A DNA stretch of 12,450 bases from Neocallimastix lanati (nom. inval.) (GCA_016946835.1 JACVTC010000671.1:1-12450), one strand, 5' to 3'. Shown: positions 1 to 10,197, counted from the stretch's first letter. Notes: generated by a model from the letters alone, not told the origin. Made by a program: numbers and translations.

Positions 1-507
1 AAAAATGAGATAGCCAGTCCTTTTTCCTATTTCATTACATATATTATGAAAAGATTATCTATATACAATTTAAACTTGTTTTATTTATTAATTATAAATA
101 ATTATTAAGATCATAATAATAAATAAAACAATTTATTTATTCAATATTTATTATTTCATTATTCCATTATTCCATTATTTATTATTTATTATTCCATTAT
201 TCAATTAAATATTATTAAATAATCTTTTTATTATTTATTTTTTTTTTTCTGTATTACACAAAAACTTTATTTTTGGAAAACAATCAAGAATAATTAAAAA
301 ATTATAAATTTTAAATAATTGAAAAAAAAAATTTTTTTTTATTTAATTAAAATGAAATTAAAGTTAAAATATATGTATAAAAAAAAAAAAACTTATATAA
401 AAACCCATAATTTTTCTATTTTTTGAAAAAACACATTTTTTTTATCTTTACTTTAAAATAAATATTATAATTTAAAATAATTTAAAATCAATAATAAAAT
501 ATTTTAT
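1..507. other. A/T-rich non-coding flank downstream of the large secreted-protein gene
   Basis: No convincing reading frame is present on either strand. The stretch is almost pure A/T with many homopolymer runs, for example around 236-250 and 324-340. It holds one degenerate short tandem repeat (151-205) and the 3' flank of the minus-strand gene that ends at 508. The only less A/T-biased patch is the first ~35 bases, too short to assign. Confidence 0.6.
151..205. repeat. degenerate ATTATTCC / ATTATTT minisatellite
   Basis: The units ATTATTCC and ATTATTT alternate for about 55 bases, giving several near-perfect 7-8 base periods. It is a simple-sequence tract typical of A/T-rich intergenic DNA. 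No function is indicated. Confidence 0.6.
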
Positions 508-508
508 T
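493..508. terminator. 16-bp perfect palindrome overlapping the end of the large gene
   Basis: AATAAAAT is followed directly by its reverse complement ATTTTATT. The palindrome ends on one base of the TAA stop codon (510-508) of the minus-strand gene, and read on that strand it contains AATAAA. It may act as a 3'-end or polyadenylation element, but chance is a real alternative in sequence this A/T-rich. Confidence 0.25.
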
Positions 509-2780
509 TATCTTTTGTTATTTCTATCAAATACTTCTTCAACTTCACTTACTTTATCGTATATATCTAATAATTTTTCTTTATATTCTTGTCTAGTTTC
601 TTCACTGCCTGATACGTCTAATTCCTTTAATTTATTTGTAATATATTCTATTTCGTATGTTTTATCATCATCTAATTTTTTATCACTTAAATCCATATTA
701 TAAACAATATTTATATTACTTAAATCTTGATCATCATCATTAAATAATTGCGTTATATTCTTTAGAATTTCATCTAATTTATCTGTAACAAATTTAGATT
801 CTGTATCGGCTTCATTCTTATAGTTATTGGTTTTGGTTATTTTGTTACCTTTGCTATCTACGATCTCTCCATGTTTTTCAACATGTTGCTTCAACATTTG
901 ATTATATAATTTATTGATATTATTTAATTTATTCATATCTAAATCTCTAATGGATTCGTGACTTTTATAATTAGAATTCATATATCTGTAATTAAGACCA
1001 TTAATCACCTCATTCATATCAGTAATGAATTTTTCACTATCTTCCTTAGTAATTGCCCCTGAATTTTCAAAGCTATTTAATAAAGTTTCAATCACATTTA
1101 ATAATGTTTCAGCTCCATCACATAATTCACCGGGACTGCTTATACTAGTTTCTTCGTCTTTAACTTTAATATTTTCTGAATCATATTTTTTAAGGTTTTG
1201 TAATGAACTAATTAATTTCTTTTCTACATCAAAATTTCCAGTTATATATGTTTTTGTTAAGCAAGTTCTACTTTCGGTATATCTAGATCTTTCATTTTTA
1301 ATATCTTTAATTCCATTTTGTAAATTTAACGATTCTCTCACATTATTATATCTTGACTGGTACTCATTATCATCTGTATAATGAATCATGCCTTCTTTTT
1401 CATTATATAATTCTTTTCCTAATATTATATTTGAATAGGTATTTAATAAATCTAAATCATAATCATCTAATTTACCATTTTCATGTCTATAAGTTATTAA
1501 TTTTAATGCAAAATCTTTCACAGGAGCATCATTCATATCATTATTTTCTGATTTAATTTTCATCTTTTCATGACTAACTATATCGGATCTTACAACATTC
1601 ATATTATATTTTCCATTATTCTTAACTCCATATTTTTTTTCAATAATTTCGTTGTCTGAAATATCGTTAAATTCTTCATTACTTAAAGCATAATCATCAG
1701 GAGTTAGTAATGTTCCATCTGTTTTCTCTATATCATATCCACATTCTGCTAAAAATCCTATACTATATTTTTCAATATATTCTTTATTTTTTGCTTTAAT
1801 TTTTTTCATTTCATTATTATTATTATTACTATTTAAAATATCTAATTCTTCGTATGAAAATTCACTTCCACTACCATTAACATCATCAAGTTTATATTCT
1901 CCATTTTCGAGTTCATTTAATGTAAATGCATTAAAGGTTCGTTTATTTTCATCATCATTGATAATTAATGAATGATTTATCACAATGTTATCTTTATCTT
2001 GACTAATATGTGAAACAACATTGAAAGATAATTTTTCCGTTTTTCTAAAATAATTATGACATCTAGTATTTTTTATACAATGAATTGCCATAGCTTTATA
2101 TAAATCTTCATCTTTACTAAATTCTTCTGGAATATTAGAACTCCAATAAGATTTTATGTCTTCAGGTAATTCATTAAATTTATCAACATCTATATTTCCA
2201 ACACTATTAATAAACGATGTAAATGCATGATCTAAATAATCATTAGTAGCTAGGTGAAAATATACATCATCAGGTGTTATATCATAATTTTTATAATTAC
2301 CATCTTCAAGAATATTATATGGGTTAAGAATATGTGTCATTGCATTGTTACCTTTAACAATATCCATAGGATCTTTATCAAAATACGTTTCTCCATTATT
2401 TTCATCATAAAAGTTTCTAAATTGTTCGGCATATTTTACAATAGCAATATCATATAATTGACTAAATTTATTATCAAGTTCTTCCCCTTCTAAATTTTTT
2501 AAACTTGGAATAATATCTTTAATATTCAATTGTTTTTCTTCTCCATCAACTAATACAGTCACAGAAACTGGAACTAAATTACCATTTGCATCACTTTTTT
2601 TAATTAACCTTCCATTTTCTCCAGCAGTCAAAATTACAAATGCTATTTTATCAGAAAATTCATTATAATTTGTATTCTTTAAAGAATTAATGTTAAGATC
2701 ATTAAAAGTAAGAGTTAAATCTTTGTCGGAACTGGATTCAATACGATTTATTAATTCCTTACTTAATTTTACTTTTTCAA

Positions 2781-2844
<64 letters not shown>

Positions 2845-5466
2845 GTTGTTACTAGATGAATAATCTTTAACATTAATATTATTAATTAATGAATTTAGAT
2901 TTTTAACTAATTTTAGAAATTTAATAATCTTATGCTTTTGACTTTTTAATGAATTATAGTTATTTATTTCTTCTTCTTTTACTTTTACAAATTCTTTAAG
3001 TTCATTAATATTATTAAATGTTTCTTCAACTAGCGATTCATCTATGCTATTTTTAATATTATCTTCAAATCCTTTAAGTATAGCTTCTTTTACTTCATCG
3101 GATACATCATTAGATTTTAATGCATCAACAAGACTATTTCCTATATCTTCATTTATGATTAAATTATTTTCAGATGGAATAACTTTCACATTATTTTCTA
3201 CATTTCCTAGTTTATTATTAATTTCATTAGTAATTTTAGATACTAATTCACTATTATCACTTGGTTCACCTTTCGTATATAACTCATAATCATTAATATT
3301 TTGTAATTCTTTAACATCATCTGCAACATTCTTTAATTCATTTTTATCCAATATTTCTGAATTTTTTATTTCATTAATAAGATTATCAATAGATTCTTCT
3401 GTATTTTCAGAATCTCCAATGCTTTTGGAATCAATTCTTAAGTCGGAATTTTCTTTATTATTTTTAGCACTTATTTTTTGTTCTTTAGATTTTTTCAAGA
3501 TCTTTTTTAATTTATATAAAACTTTTAATAATTTTTCTTTAAAGTATTTTGATTTTGAATCTTTATTATAATTAACAATATTTATTTCATTTATTTCATT
3601 AAATTCGTTTCTATTAAAATCCGCAAAGTCATATAAAATTTTTGTTAAATTTAATACATTATTCTCATTTACTTTTGTATTTTTATTGTTTGAATCCGAT
3701 ATCATTCCTTTGTATCCGTTTAAAATTTCATTAATATTATTCACTATTTGTTCACGTTCTTCTTCATTAAATTTATTACAATTTTCTTTATACAAATCAA
3801 ATATACTATTCCAAAAATCATTAAAATTTTCGTTATTTTCAAATTTTTCATAATAATCATCAATGGTATTTAATGTATCTTTTAAATTAATATTTTTTTC
3901 TGTGAATTTTTCTAAAATTTGATTCAAATTATCTTTAATATCACAAGGTTTATTAATCTTAAAATTATTACATGGACAATTTATTAGTTTATTACTTCTT
4001 TTCCTTTGTACAATTCTACAATTTGAAGCACTTTGGTTATTCATACTTGTTTCTATAGTATTAATTGCATTAAAAAGTTTGGAAAGTTCATAAGGATGAC
4101 CTCTTCCAGCACTAAGACCTAAGAATTCTCCTTGTCCATTTATTGGAAATAATTTAATTAAACTCAATATTTTTAATAAATTTAATGCTCTTTTTTGAGC
4201 TATTATATTTCCACCATTCATTGAAATAAATTCTTCGATGAGTGTTTCAATTTCTTTATATTGTGAATCCGATCTATTAATATGTATATTATTATAACGA
4301 GAATATCTATATTCTTTATTAATATCTTTAACTCTATTATTAGTATCTCTATATCTCGTTGCATACACTGTTTTACCTTTATATGTAAATTTTATATCAC
4401 TTTCAGCAAAAATACCTATACCACTATCTACAACACCATTATTTTGATAAGTTTTACCATAATCATTTAATCTTTCTGGTTGAAGATTTTCTGCTAAATC
4501 ACTATACGTTTTTTCTATAAATTGATATAGGATTGAATCTTTTTCCCATGTTCTTTTTTTATCATCGTACTTAATAGCAAATTGATGAGCTATTCTTTGT
4601 TTATTTTTTTTATTTGAATTATCAGCAGTGAATAAATGATACCTTGTAACTATATTACCATTATCATCTGCTATTTCACTTTTAACTATATTAAAATTAA
4701 CATCTGATAAATAAAATCCATCATTTTCATCACTCTTACGGGTACCATATTTATTAACTTTAGGATCGTTTTCTTTAAAATATTTTAAGCAGTTAGGACT
4801 AGTATTACACTGATGTGCGATTTCATACATTACTTCAAAAGGAGGATTAAGAAGATTTAAATTATTATTAGTATCTAGTTCTAAAATACCTTTAAATTTG
4901 CTTTTACCATACTTATACTTTACAGCATCAACAAAATCTTTATAAACATTGTCATTAACTGGATAATATATTTCTTTATTTATCGATGAATCAAATAATC
5001 CAATAGGTTTTCCACCAACATTAGTTGTTAAAAATTTAATAATATCATATTTATCTATTATATTGTCTTGATTTTCACTATCATTATTAAAATATTTTTT
5101 ATATGTTTGCATTGCTAAATTATAAATTCTACCATATTCTTGTTCAACACTTGCTATGGCTGCATTTAAATTTCCATGACTAAATCCATTATTCCATGCA
5201 CTTGTTAATGATGGAATAATAAAAGATATATCTTCAGTATTAGGAGAAGGATTGTTGTTATTGTTATTAGGATTATTAGGATTATTAGGAGGAATATAAG
5301 TATTATCTACTGATAACCATCCATTTTTATTAGATGCAAGATTACCATTATCATCAGCTACAGCTAATATTAATGTTGATAGTTCTTCATTACCATAATT
5401 ATAAATATTGCAATGTATCAGAGTAGTATAACTTAATAAAAAAATAATTAATGAAAATACTTCCAT
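508..5466 (-). CDS. large secreted protein of unknown function with internally duplicated module
   Basis: This is one uninterrupted frame of 1652 codons from an ATG in good A-rich context (AAAATGG) to TAA. Residues 1-19 form a signal peptide (hydrophobic FSLIIFLLSYTTLI, ending HC), so the product probably enters the secretory pathway. There is no C-terminal membrane or GPI segment, so it is likely secreted or wall-associated. In order: a Pro/Asn linker (about 59-76), module A (about 83-600), a Lys/Glu/Asn-rich middle likely to form coiled coil (about 600-870), a run of 23 Asn (873-895), module B (about 940-1500), and a charged tail. Modules A and B are diverged copies: the segment C-x5-C-x2-YF occurs at 220-230 and 1130-1140. 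I do not recognise the family and see no catalytic motif. The length and intact frame argue that it is a functional gene. It is transcribed toward 508, with its promoter in 5467-5637. Confidence 0.85.
997..2514 (-). repeat. internal module B of the large secreted protein (residues ~985-1490)
   Basis: This is the second diverged copy. Landmarks matching module A: IIPSL (985-989), LYDIAIVKYAEQF (1004-1016), C1130-x5-C1136-x2-YF, SIGFLAECGYDI (1235-1246), a Leu-rich helix (about 1318-1350), Cys1402, and NEVING (1485-1490). The offset between copies is 886-919 residues. Module B has extra acidic segments, for example around 1247-1315. Confidence 0.65.
2782..2850 (-). repeat. Asn-codon microsatellite, 23 consecutive Asn
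   Basis: This is a perfect trinucleotide run, AAT on the coding strand with two AAC at its 5' end, encoding residues 873-895. It lies in frame between the coiled-coil middle and module B and probably serves as a flexible linker. Such tracts change length easily but keep frame when whole codons are gained or lost. Confidence 0.9.
3715..5220 (-). repeat. internal module A of the large secreted protein (residues ~83-584)
   Basis: This is the first of two diverged protein-level copies. Landmarks, each matched in module B: IIPSL (83-87), IYNLAMQTYKKYF (114-126), C220-x5-C226-x2-YF, GIGIFAESDI (349-358), a Leu-rich helix (about 410-440), Cys483, and NEILNG (579-584). Order is conserved and spacing roughly so, so this is an old tandem duplication inside one gene. 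Boundaries are by eye. Confidence 0.65.
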
Positions 5467-5637
5467 TTTTAATAATTTTATTTAAATAAATAAAATAATT
5501 AATCATTTTAAAAAAAATATTAAAATAAATATTATACTTAATGTTACTTTTAAAAATTACTACTATTTTTATTAAATTATGAACATAATTTTATTAAATG
5601 TTTCTAAATATATATATATTTATTATATAAACCAAAT

Positions 5638-6696
5638 TTAATTTTTATAAATAAAATAACTATTAAATAATTCATGTGGAGTATTTACTAATAATTTATA
5701 TATTTTACGAATATATTTTGAATTACTATATGAATCATTTAAAACTATTTTATTATTTCTTAATTCATTTCCAAAAACTTTGTTTTCATAATACATTAAT
5801 ACATGTAAAATAAATCTACTAGAATTATTATATATTAATGAAACTATATAACACATTTTTATTACAAATAATTCATAATAACTATTAATTTCTATATCTA
5901 AATTTAATATATAATTTGGATCCTTTAATATTCTATCAACTTTTTTATAATTAGTCAAAAAATTTTTAATAGATCGAAGACTTTTTATATTTATATTTTT
6001 ATATAGATCAGCATCGCTAAAATAATAATTTTTTTTTCCACTGTATTGTGGATCAATTATTTTAATTAATTGTTCATTAGTATTATAAATACAATTCATT
6101 CCTCCTTCAACTATATCATCTTTAGTATCATCTATACTTTTATCACCAATAATCTCATAATATAATATTTTATTTAAATTAATACCATATTTCATTATTA
6201 AATCGTTATTTTCACTTAATTTAACATCTTCCAACGATTTTAAACCTTCATTTGTAAATACACTATTTACAAATTCAGATACATAATTATTATTACATTT
6301 AAAATATAAACTATTTTTTTTATATAGTTTATTTGAAAAATATTTTAAGGAGTTTATGGAATAAATAAATGGAAGTTTAACATAACTTGAATACCTTCGT
6401 ATTATAATATTATATTTTTTAATTACATCAGAACAATAATTTAATATAGTTATATCTCTTCCATAATCCATAATCATGTAGTCAATTATATTTCTAATAG
6501 TAATACGACTATTTATATTCATTTCTATATAATTATCTAATAAATGCTTATGAACATTTGAATAAAAATACTTAAATATTTCAAAAGATATATTAGCTAA
6601 AGCGCTAAATTCCAAAGGATCACTAAAAAACAAAACAAAAACTTTAGTATATATATAGGAATAATTATATAAATATAATAAAAAAAAAATTGACAT
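5638..6696 (-). pseudogene. 3' part of a split gene, hypothetical protein
   Basis: This is an open frame of 352 codons from an ATG inside the preceding frame to TAA. Codons 1 to about 27 are low-complexity (Phe, Leu, Tyr, Ile) and probably come from reading an intron. Recognisable protein-like sequence starts at SDPLEFSALANISFEIF, immediately after an intron-type acceptor. The rest is Tyr/Asn/Ile/Lys-rich, probably helical, with no signal peptide, clear membrane span or catalytic motif. I do not recognise the family. A chance open frame of 1 kb in such A/T-rich DNA is very unlikely, so this is or was real coding sequence, most likely the larger exon of one gene with the frame at 6665-7081. 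It may be a pseudogene, a gene with a missed intron, or carry an assembly indel. Confidence 0.55.
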
Positions 6697-6709
6697 AGCA
6701 TTTATTTAC
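6623..6709 (-). other. intron-like segment, 87 nt, that does not splice in phase
   Basis: On the minus strand it starts GTAAAT (donor), holds TACTAAA (6649-6643, resembling the fungal branch-point consensus), then a T-rich tract ending TTTTTTAG (acceptor). The branch-like motif lies about 19 nt before the AG, which is typical of fungal introns. Joining the two sides brings an immediate TGA, because the donor falls between codons whereas the downstream frame needs two bases carried over. I see no alternative GT donor nearby that gives the right phase with this acceptor. Confidence 0.45.
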
Positions 6710-7081
6710 AATTAAACAAATTAAAAAATCATCATCTTTTTCTTTCAAAAGTTCATCAATTAAATATTTATTTACAATTATTAAATCATAAACATCAAAT
6801 TTACTAATATTACTTAAATAATTTATAATTTCTGACTGGCCCGCCTTTTTATGCCAAAATTTTAAACGCTTATATTGCTTTTTATTATTTATCATATATA
6901 ATTGACCGCTAATAATACTTATATCTACAACATATTCATGATCTTTTATTGAGTCATAATTTAATAACGGTTTTTCCAAAAATATTCCTTGTTTTGCAAT
7001 ATCCAATAATTTTTCTGGATCACATTCCCCATTTAATTCTTTATAAAAATCTTTAGTATTCTCTTCAAAAGTTTTTGCCAT
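6665..7081 (-). pseudogene. 5' part of a split gene, hypothetical protein
   Basis: A 138-codon frame starts at an ATG in good context (AAAAATGGC). The first ~124 residues look like a genuine soluble protein: an acidic helical start, KRLKFWHKKAGQSEIINYL in the middle, and alternating Lys/Asp/Leu segments. The last 14 residues (VNKCYVNFFFIIFI) are low-complexity and lie inside an intron-like segment. The frame overlaps the start of the next frame (5638-6696) by 32 bases in another phase. The two probably belong to one gene of roughly 430 residues. The family is not recognised, and no signal peptide is present. Confidence 0.55.
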
Positions 7082-7661
7082 TTTTATTAAGATTATTTAA
7101 AATAATTGTATTTTAATATTTTTTATGTGAATAAAATCACTTTATAAATAAATAAATAAATAAAGTTTTGATATTATTTAACGTTCTAATAAAAAGTTTA
7201 AATTATATATTTCTTTTATTAAAGATTCATAAATTATATTTATAAATATATATTTTTTCGAAAACAGTATTTTTAAATAACATGTAATGTATAAATTATT
7301 ATCATTTTTTTATAGTCGCAATTATTGTGAACTTTAACTTTCTATTATTGATACAATTATTAATTACAAATATATTTTATATTTTATATTAATTTAAAAT
7401 TTTATTATTTAAAAAAAAAAAATGTATGAAAATTTTTCCACATGTTAAAATTATATATCAGTTTAATTTATTTTTATTAAAATATTTTAATAATTAAAAA
7501 TAAATTAAATATTGTTATTTCATTAAAATTAATTATTATCTTTATTATTTGTTATTTTAATTTTTGGTACATATTAAAATATTTTATATCTAATATAAAA
7601 TTACATATATTATTATTATATTTATTTTTAATTATAATTTATTGATTTTAAAATAAATGAA

Positions 7662-7692
7662 ATATGTAATTTTTTTGTATTTTTTTACATAT
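7662..7692. repeat. inverted repeat ATATGTAA / TTACATAT
   Basis: Perfect 8-bp arms (7662-7669 and 7685-7692) flank a T-rich 15-base loop. A further TTACATAT sits at 7601-7608. It could be a binding-site pair in the divergent promoter, but no factor can be named. Confidence 0.35.
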
Positions 7693-7721
7693 CTTAAATT
7701 AAATCATTATATTAAAATAAT

Positions 7722-7740
7722 GTATATATTTGATATATAC
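7722..7740. repeat. inverted repeat GTATATAT / ATATATAC
   Basis: Perfect 8-bp arms separated by TTG. It lies about 155 bases before the ATG of the plus-strand secreted-protein gene, within range of an upstream promoter element. It is a weak signal in this background. Confidence 0.3.
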
Positions 7741-7895
7741 GTGTTTTATTACATATAATTCTTTAGTTCATATTTTATTTATAAAATGATATTTTTATTT
7801 TTTAGTAACAAAAAATTATTAAATATTTTGCTAATTAATAAAAGTTAATAAAATATATTTGAATTTAATTATTAAAATTAATTAAATAAATAAAA

Positions 7896-8595
7896 ATGAA
7901 ACTTATTTATTTATTATTAACGTTAACTATTTCTACTTTATCTTTTGCTAATTCTATAAATTTTTTGAAATTAATCAAAAGAGATGTAACTTACGATGAA
8001 GAAGCTTTCTTGAACAATTTAAGTGAGGAATGTAGGACAGAATACGAAAATTCAGAATAATAATAAATGCATGCCTGATATAACTCTAGTTAATTATAAT
8101 AATCCTTGTTCAGATGTTGACTCTGAAAAATGTAAAACTTTTTTTAGTGACCCATTAAAATGTTTTCCAAGTTGCCAAAATATTCCTGAATTTAAAGAAC
8201 TTTTTCAGCCAGCTATAATAAAAACTTATCAGCAAAGTAATAAAGTATTCTGTCAAACAAATGAAAAAGGTGAATTATGTCCATATTCTTTGTCTATGAT
8301 GACAAAAGGTGGAGGTATTAATGTTCTACTAGATCAATGTAAATCTAAAAAATGTACCGAATCGTTACTTGAGATTTTTAAAGATATTAGTATTGACCAA
8401 TTTACAGTTTTTGAAAATTCAACCTATACTACTGGAAATTTTAATTATAATGAGTTAAATTTAGTAAATCAATATATTTCAATTTTAGAATCCAAAAAAT
8501 GTCAGTATCTACATGTTACAAGTGATGCGAGTCATATTAATATCAATACTTCTTTATTAATTTCTTTAGTTATATTATTATTACTAATATTTTAA
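7896..8595 (+). pseudogene. Cys-rich, probably GPI-anchored surface protein, frameshifted
   Basis: The natural start is the ATG at 7896 in A-rich context. The first frame (7896-8060, 54 codons, TAA) encodes a clean signal peptide (MKLIYLLLTLTISTLSFANS), a Lys-Arg site, and an acidic stretch with one Cys. The body lies in the next frame, open from 8023 to TAA at 8593-8595. It has no ATG of its own in the overlap (the open stretch begins with GTG). The body has 10 Cys, an N-glycosylation site (ENST) and a final hydrophobic tail (SLLISLVILLLLIF) after small polar residues, the layout of a GPI-attachment signal. Together this is a complete ~230-residue secreted, membrane-anchored protein apart from one frame change between 8023 and 8058, near an AAT repeat. 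No GT-AG pair in the overlap restores phase. I believe it belongs to a Cys-rich secreted family expanded in anaerobic fungi, function unknown. It is either a recent pseudogene or a single-base sequence error. Confidence 0.65.
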
Positions 8596-8762
8596 TAGTA
8601 ATAATTAAATGTTGTACCCAATATGCAAATTGACAAGTAACTTATCATTAAGTCATTTATAAAGCTTTATTAAATTTAATATAAAATATTTAATCACGAG
8701 AATTAAAAAACAATTAAATAATATTTAATAAATATCATAAATAAGTTAAAATTAATATAATA

Positions 8763-8784
8763 TTTACATAAGTATTTATGTAAA
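8763..8784. terminator. 9-bp hairpin with 4-base loop
   Basis: TTTACATAA and its exact complement TTATGTAAA are separated by GTAT. It is the tightest stem in this intergenic region. It lies ~170 bases after the stop of the Cys-rich protein gene, so it could mark its 3' end or be a remnant of a small element. Confidence 0.3.
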
Positions 8785-9145
8785 AGTATATATAAAAATA
8801 ATAATAGCAAAATTTTTAATGTACTATCTCTAAACAAAAGAAACTTCAAAATCTTTAGTATTTATATTAAATAAATATTTACTGAAATAATTCAATTTTT
8901 TTTGTTAAAGTAAATATAATTTATTTATTATATATTACTTTTAAATTTTGTATTTCAAAGTTTCATATTAAATATTTATCAAAGAAAATATTTGTAACTA
9001 ATGTAACACTTTTAGAATTGAAAATACATGACAGAGTTTTGATAACTAGAAAGCAAACTTTACTAAATATTGTTTCAATTTTATTTATTAAATAATAAAA
9101 ATAAATTTGGACAATTAAGATATTAAATATTAATAACTCAAAATT

Positions 9146-9235
9146 ATTTCTTGTTCAATTATATATAATATAATTTATATAAACTCAAAAAAAAATCCTT
9201 TATTTATAATAAACTACATAACTCGAACAAGAAAT
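9146..9235. repeat. 90-base segment bounded by 11-bp inverted repeats
   Basis: ATTTCTTGTTC (9146-9156) faces GAACAAGAAAT (9225-9235) across 68 bases of A/T sequence. The arms contain G and C and so stand out from the background. This could be a tiny non-autonomous element with terminal inverted repeats, but I see no clear target-site duplication. Confidence 0.35.
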
Positions 9236-9240
9236 TAAAT

Positions 9241-9293
9241 AAATAAATTCAAAATTATAATAAATTTATAAATCAATAAATATGAATTTATTT
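9241..9293. repeat. second inverted repeat, 10-bp arms
   Basis: AAATAAATTC (9241-9250) and GAATTTATTT (9284-9293) flank a 33-base loop. It begins 5 bases after the previous inverted repeat, so the two may form one cruciform-prone unit. Confidence 0.3.
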
Positions 9294-9442
9294 CCAAAAA
9301 GAAAAAAAATAACAATCAGATATTTTTAAAAAAAAATAGAATATAAATTATAATAAATATATATACACCTTTATCGGCTATACTTTTTTAAATTTAAATA
9401 GTTAAATATTTTTTAAAAGTAAAAACCTTATTATATAATATC

Positions 9443-9488
9443 ATATTTAATAACAACATTTATACATTTATATATATTTAATAACAAC
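9443..9488. repeat. 15-base direct repeat, 31-base period
   Basis: ATATTTAATAACAAC occurs at 9443-9457 and 9474-9488, each followed by one variable base and TT. It is a short local duplication with no evident function. Confidence 0.45.
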
Positions 9489-9781
9489 GTTATCAGTATA
9501 TAAGCTTTACTTATTATAAATTATGGATTTTTTTTTTTTTAAAAAAAAATTATTTTATTATAAATTTTAGCTTTTAAAAACATTTCTTTAAGAATAAAAT
9601 TTAGTTGCATTCTATATATTTCATAACATTTTATTTTTTTCTTTATTTAATGTTTATTAGATAGTAACTCTAAATATCTAATATTTAAAAGTTTCAAATA
9701 TTCATAATTTGTGTATTCCCCCATTTTTTATTTTTTTTTTATTTATTTAAATTTCTATTTATCAATCACTATCAATCACAT

Positions 9782-9895
9782 ACACTTTTCGAATTCAGAT
9801 TGACATCCATTATAGCAGTATTTTTTACCATTGCCACAGTAGCCATACTTACTACAGCACTTATTATTATTGCATATTCCATATTCTATACCACA
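9782..9895 (-). other. CBM18 domain 2, downstream of the in-frame stop
   Basis: The 38-residue domain is in the same frame as domain 1, with Cys pattern C-x6-C-x4-CC-x5-C-x6-C-x3-C-x6-C and core CCSKYGYCG. It is complete but separated from domain 1 by TAA, two codons before its first Cys. It would be translated only by readthrough or if the stop is a sequence error. Confidence 0.85.
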
Positions 9896-9913
9896 ACGAT
9901 TTTACTTTGAATA

Positions 9914-10036
9914 ACATAAACCATAATTATTTTGACAACCTTTTCCACAATATTTCTCAGTATCTCCGCAATGTCCTGATTTGCTGCAACATTTGTTGTT
10001 TTTACAGACATAGATCCCATCATTATATGTGCCGCA
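9914..10036 (-). other. CBM18 domain 1
   Basis: The 41-residue domain has Cys pattern C-x8-C-x4-CC-x5-C-x6-C-x3-C-x6-C, with the conserved CCSKSGHCG core. All eight Cys are present, so this copy should fold and bind chitin if expressed. Confidence 0.88.
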
Positions 10037-10197
10037 TTTGTTACTGGACATAATAGTTTGTATCGAAATTCCACTTATTGAGGATGAAGATTGTGTTTGG
10101 CTCGGCAAATAAAAATCCATGTGTGATTTAGTGGTTATTTTATTGATTTTGGTAGTAATATTATCATTAATTGAGATTATTGTAGTACTAGTTAAAT

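Larger units (their letters stand above)
7082..7895. other. divergent intergenic region, probable promoters for both flanking genes
   Basis: This 814-base spacer lies between a minus-strand gene starting at 7081 and a plus-strand gene starting at 7896, so it should hold both promoters. It is extremely A/T-rich, with no supported frame. It contains a (AAAT)n run near 7145-7163, three copies of TTACATAT or its complement (7601, 7662, 7685) and two palindromes. Individual TATA elements cannot be told from background. Confidence 0.5.
8596..9775. other. A/T-rich intergenic region with hairpins and short repeats
   Basis: About 1.2 kb separates two converging genes. No supported coding frame, tRNA or rRNA is visible. 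It contains a 9-bp hairpin (8763-8784), two adjacent inverted repeats (9146-9293), a 15-base direct repeat (9443 and 9474), and a long T then A run near 9527-9549. It presumably includes the 3' ends of both flanking genes. Confidence 0.5.

Noticed and set aside
515-4470. Plus-strand open frames at 515-703, 1025-1381, 1353-1556, 2254-2457, 3044-3289 and 4282-4470
   Set aside because: All are antisense to the large secreted-protein gene, short, of biased Ser/Leu/Ile composition, and without domain features. They are shadows.
8023-8595. Independent gene starting at GTG 8023
   Set aside because: Eukaryotic genes rarely start at GTG. The proper ATG with a signal peptide lies upstream at 7896 in the adjacent frame, so this is the body of a frameshifted gene.
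7100-9770. tRNA, rRNA or CRISPR-like arrays in the long non-coding stretches
   Set aside because: No cloverleaf with G/C stems, no G+C-elevated islands and no regularly spaced identical repeats longer than 15 bases were found.
9886-10074. Minus-strand open frame of 62 codons overlapping the CBM18 domain
   Set aside because: It reads the CBM18 coding sequence in another frame; the Cys-rich frame is clearly the real one.
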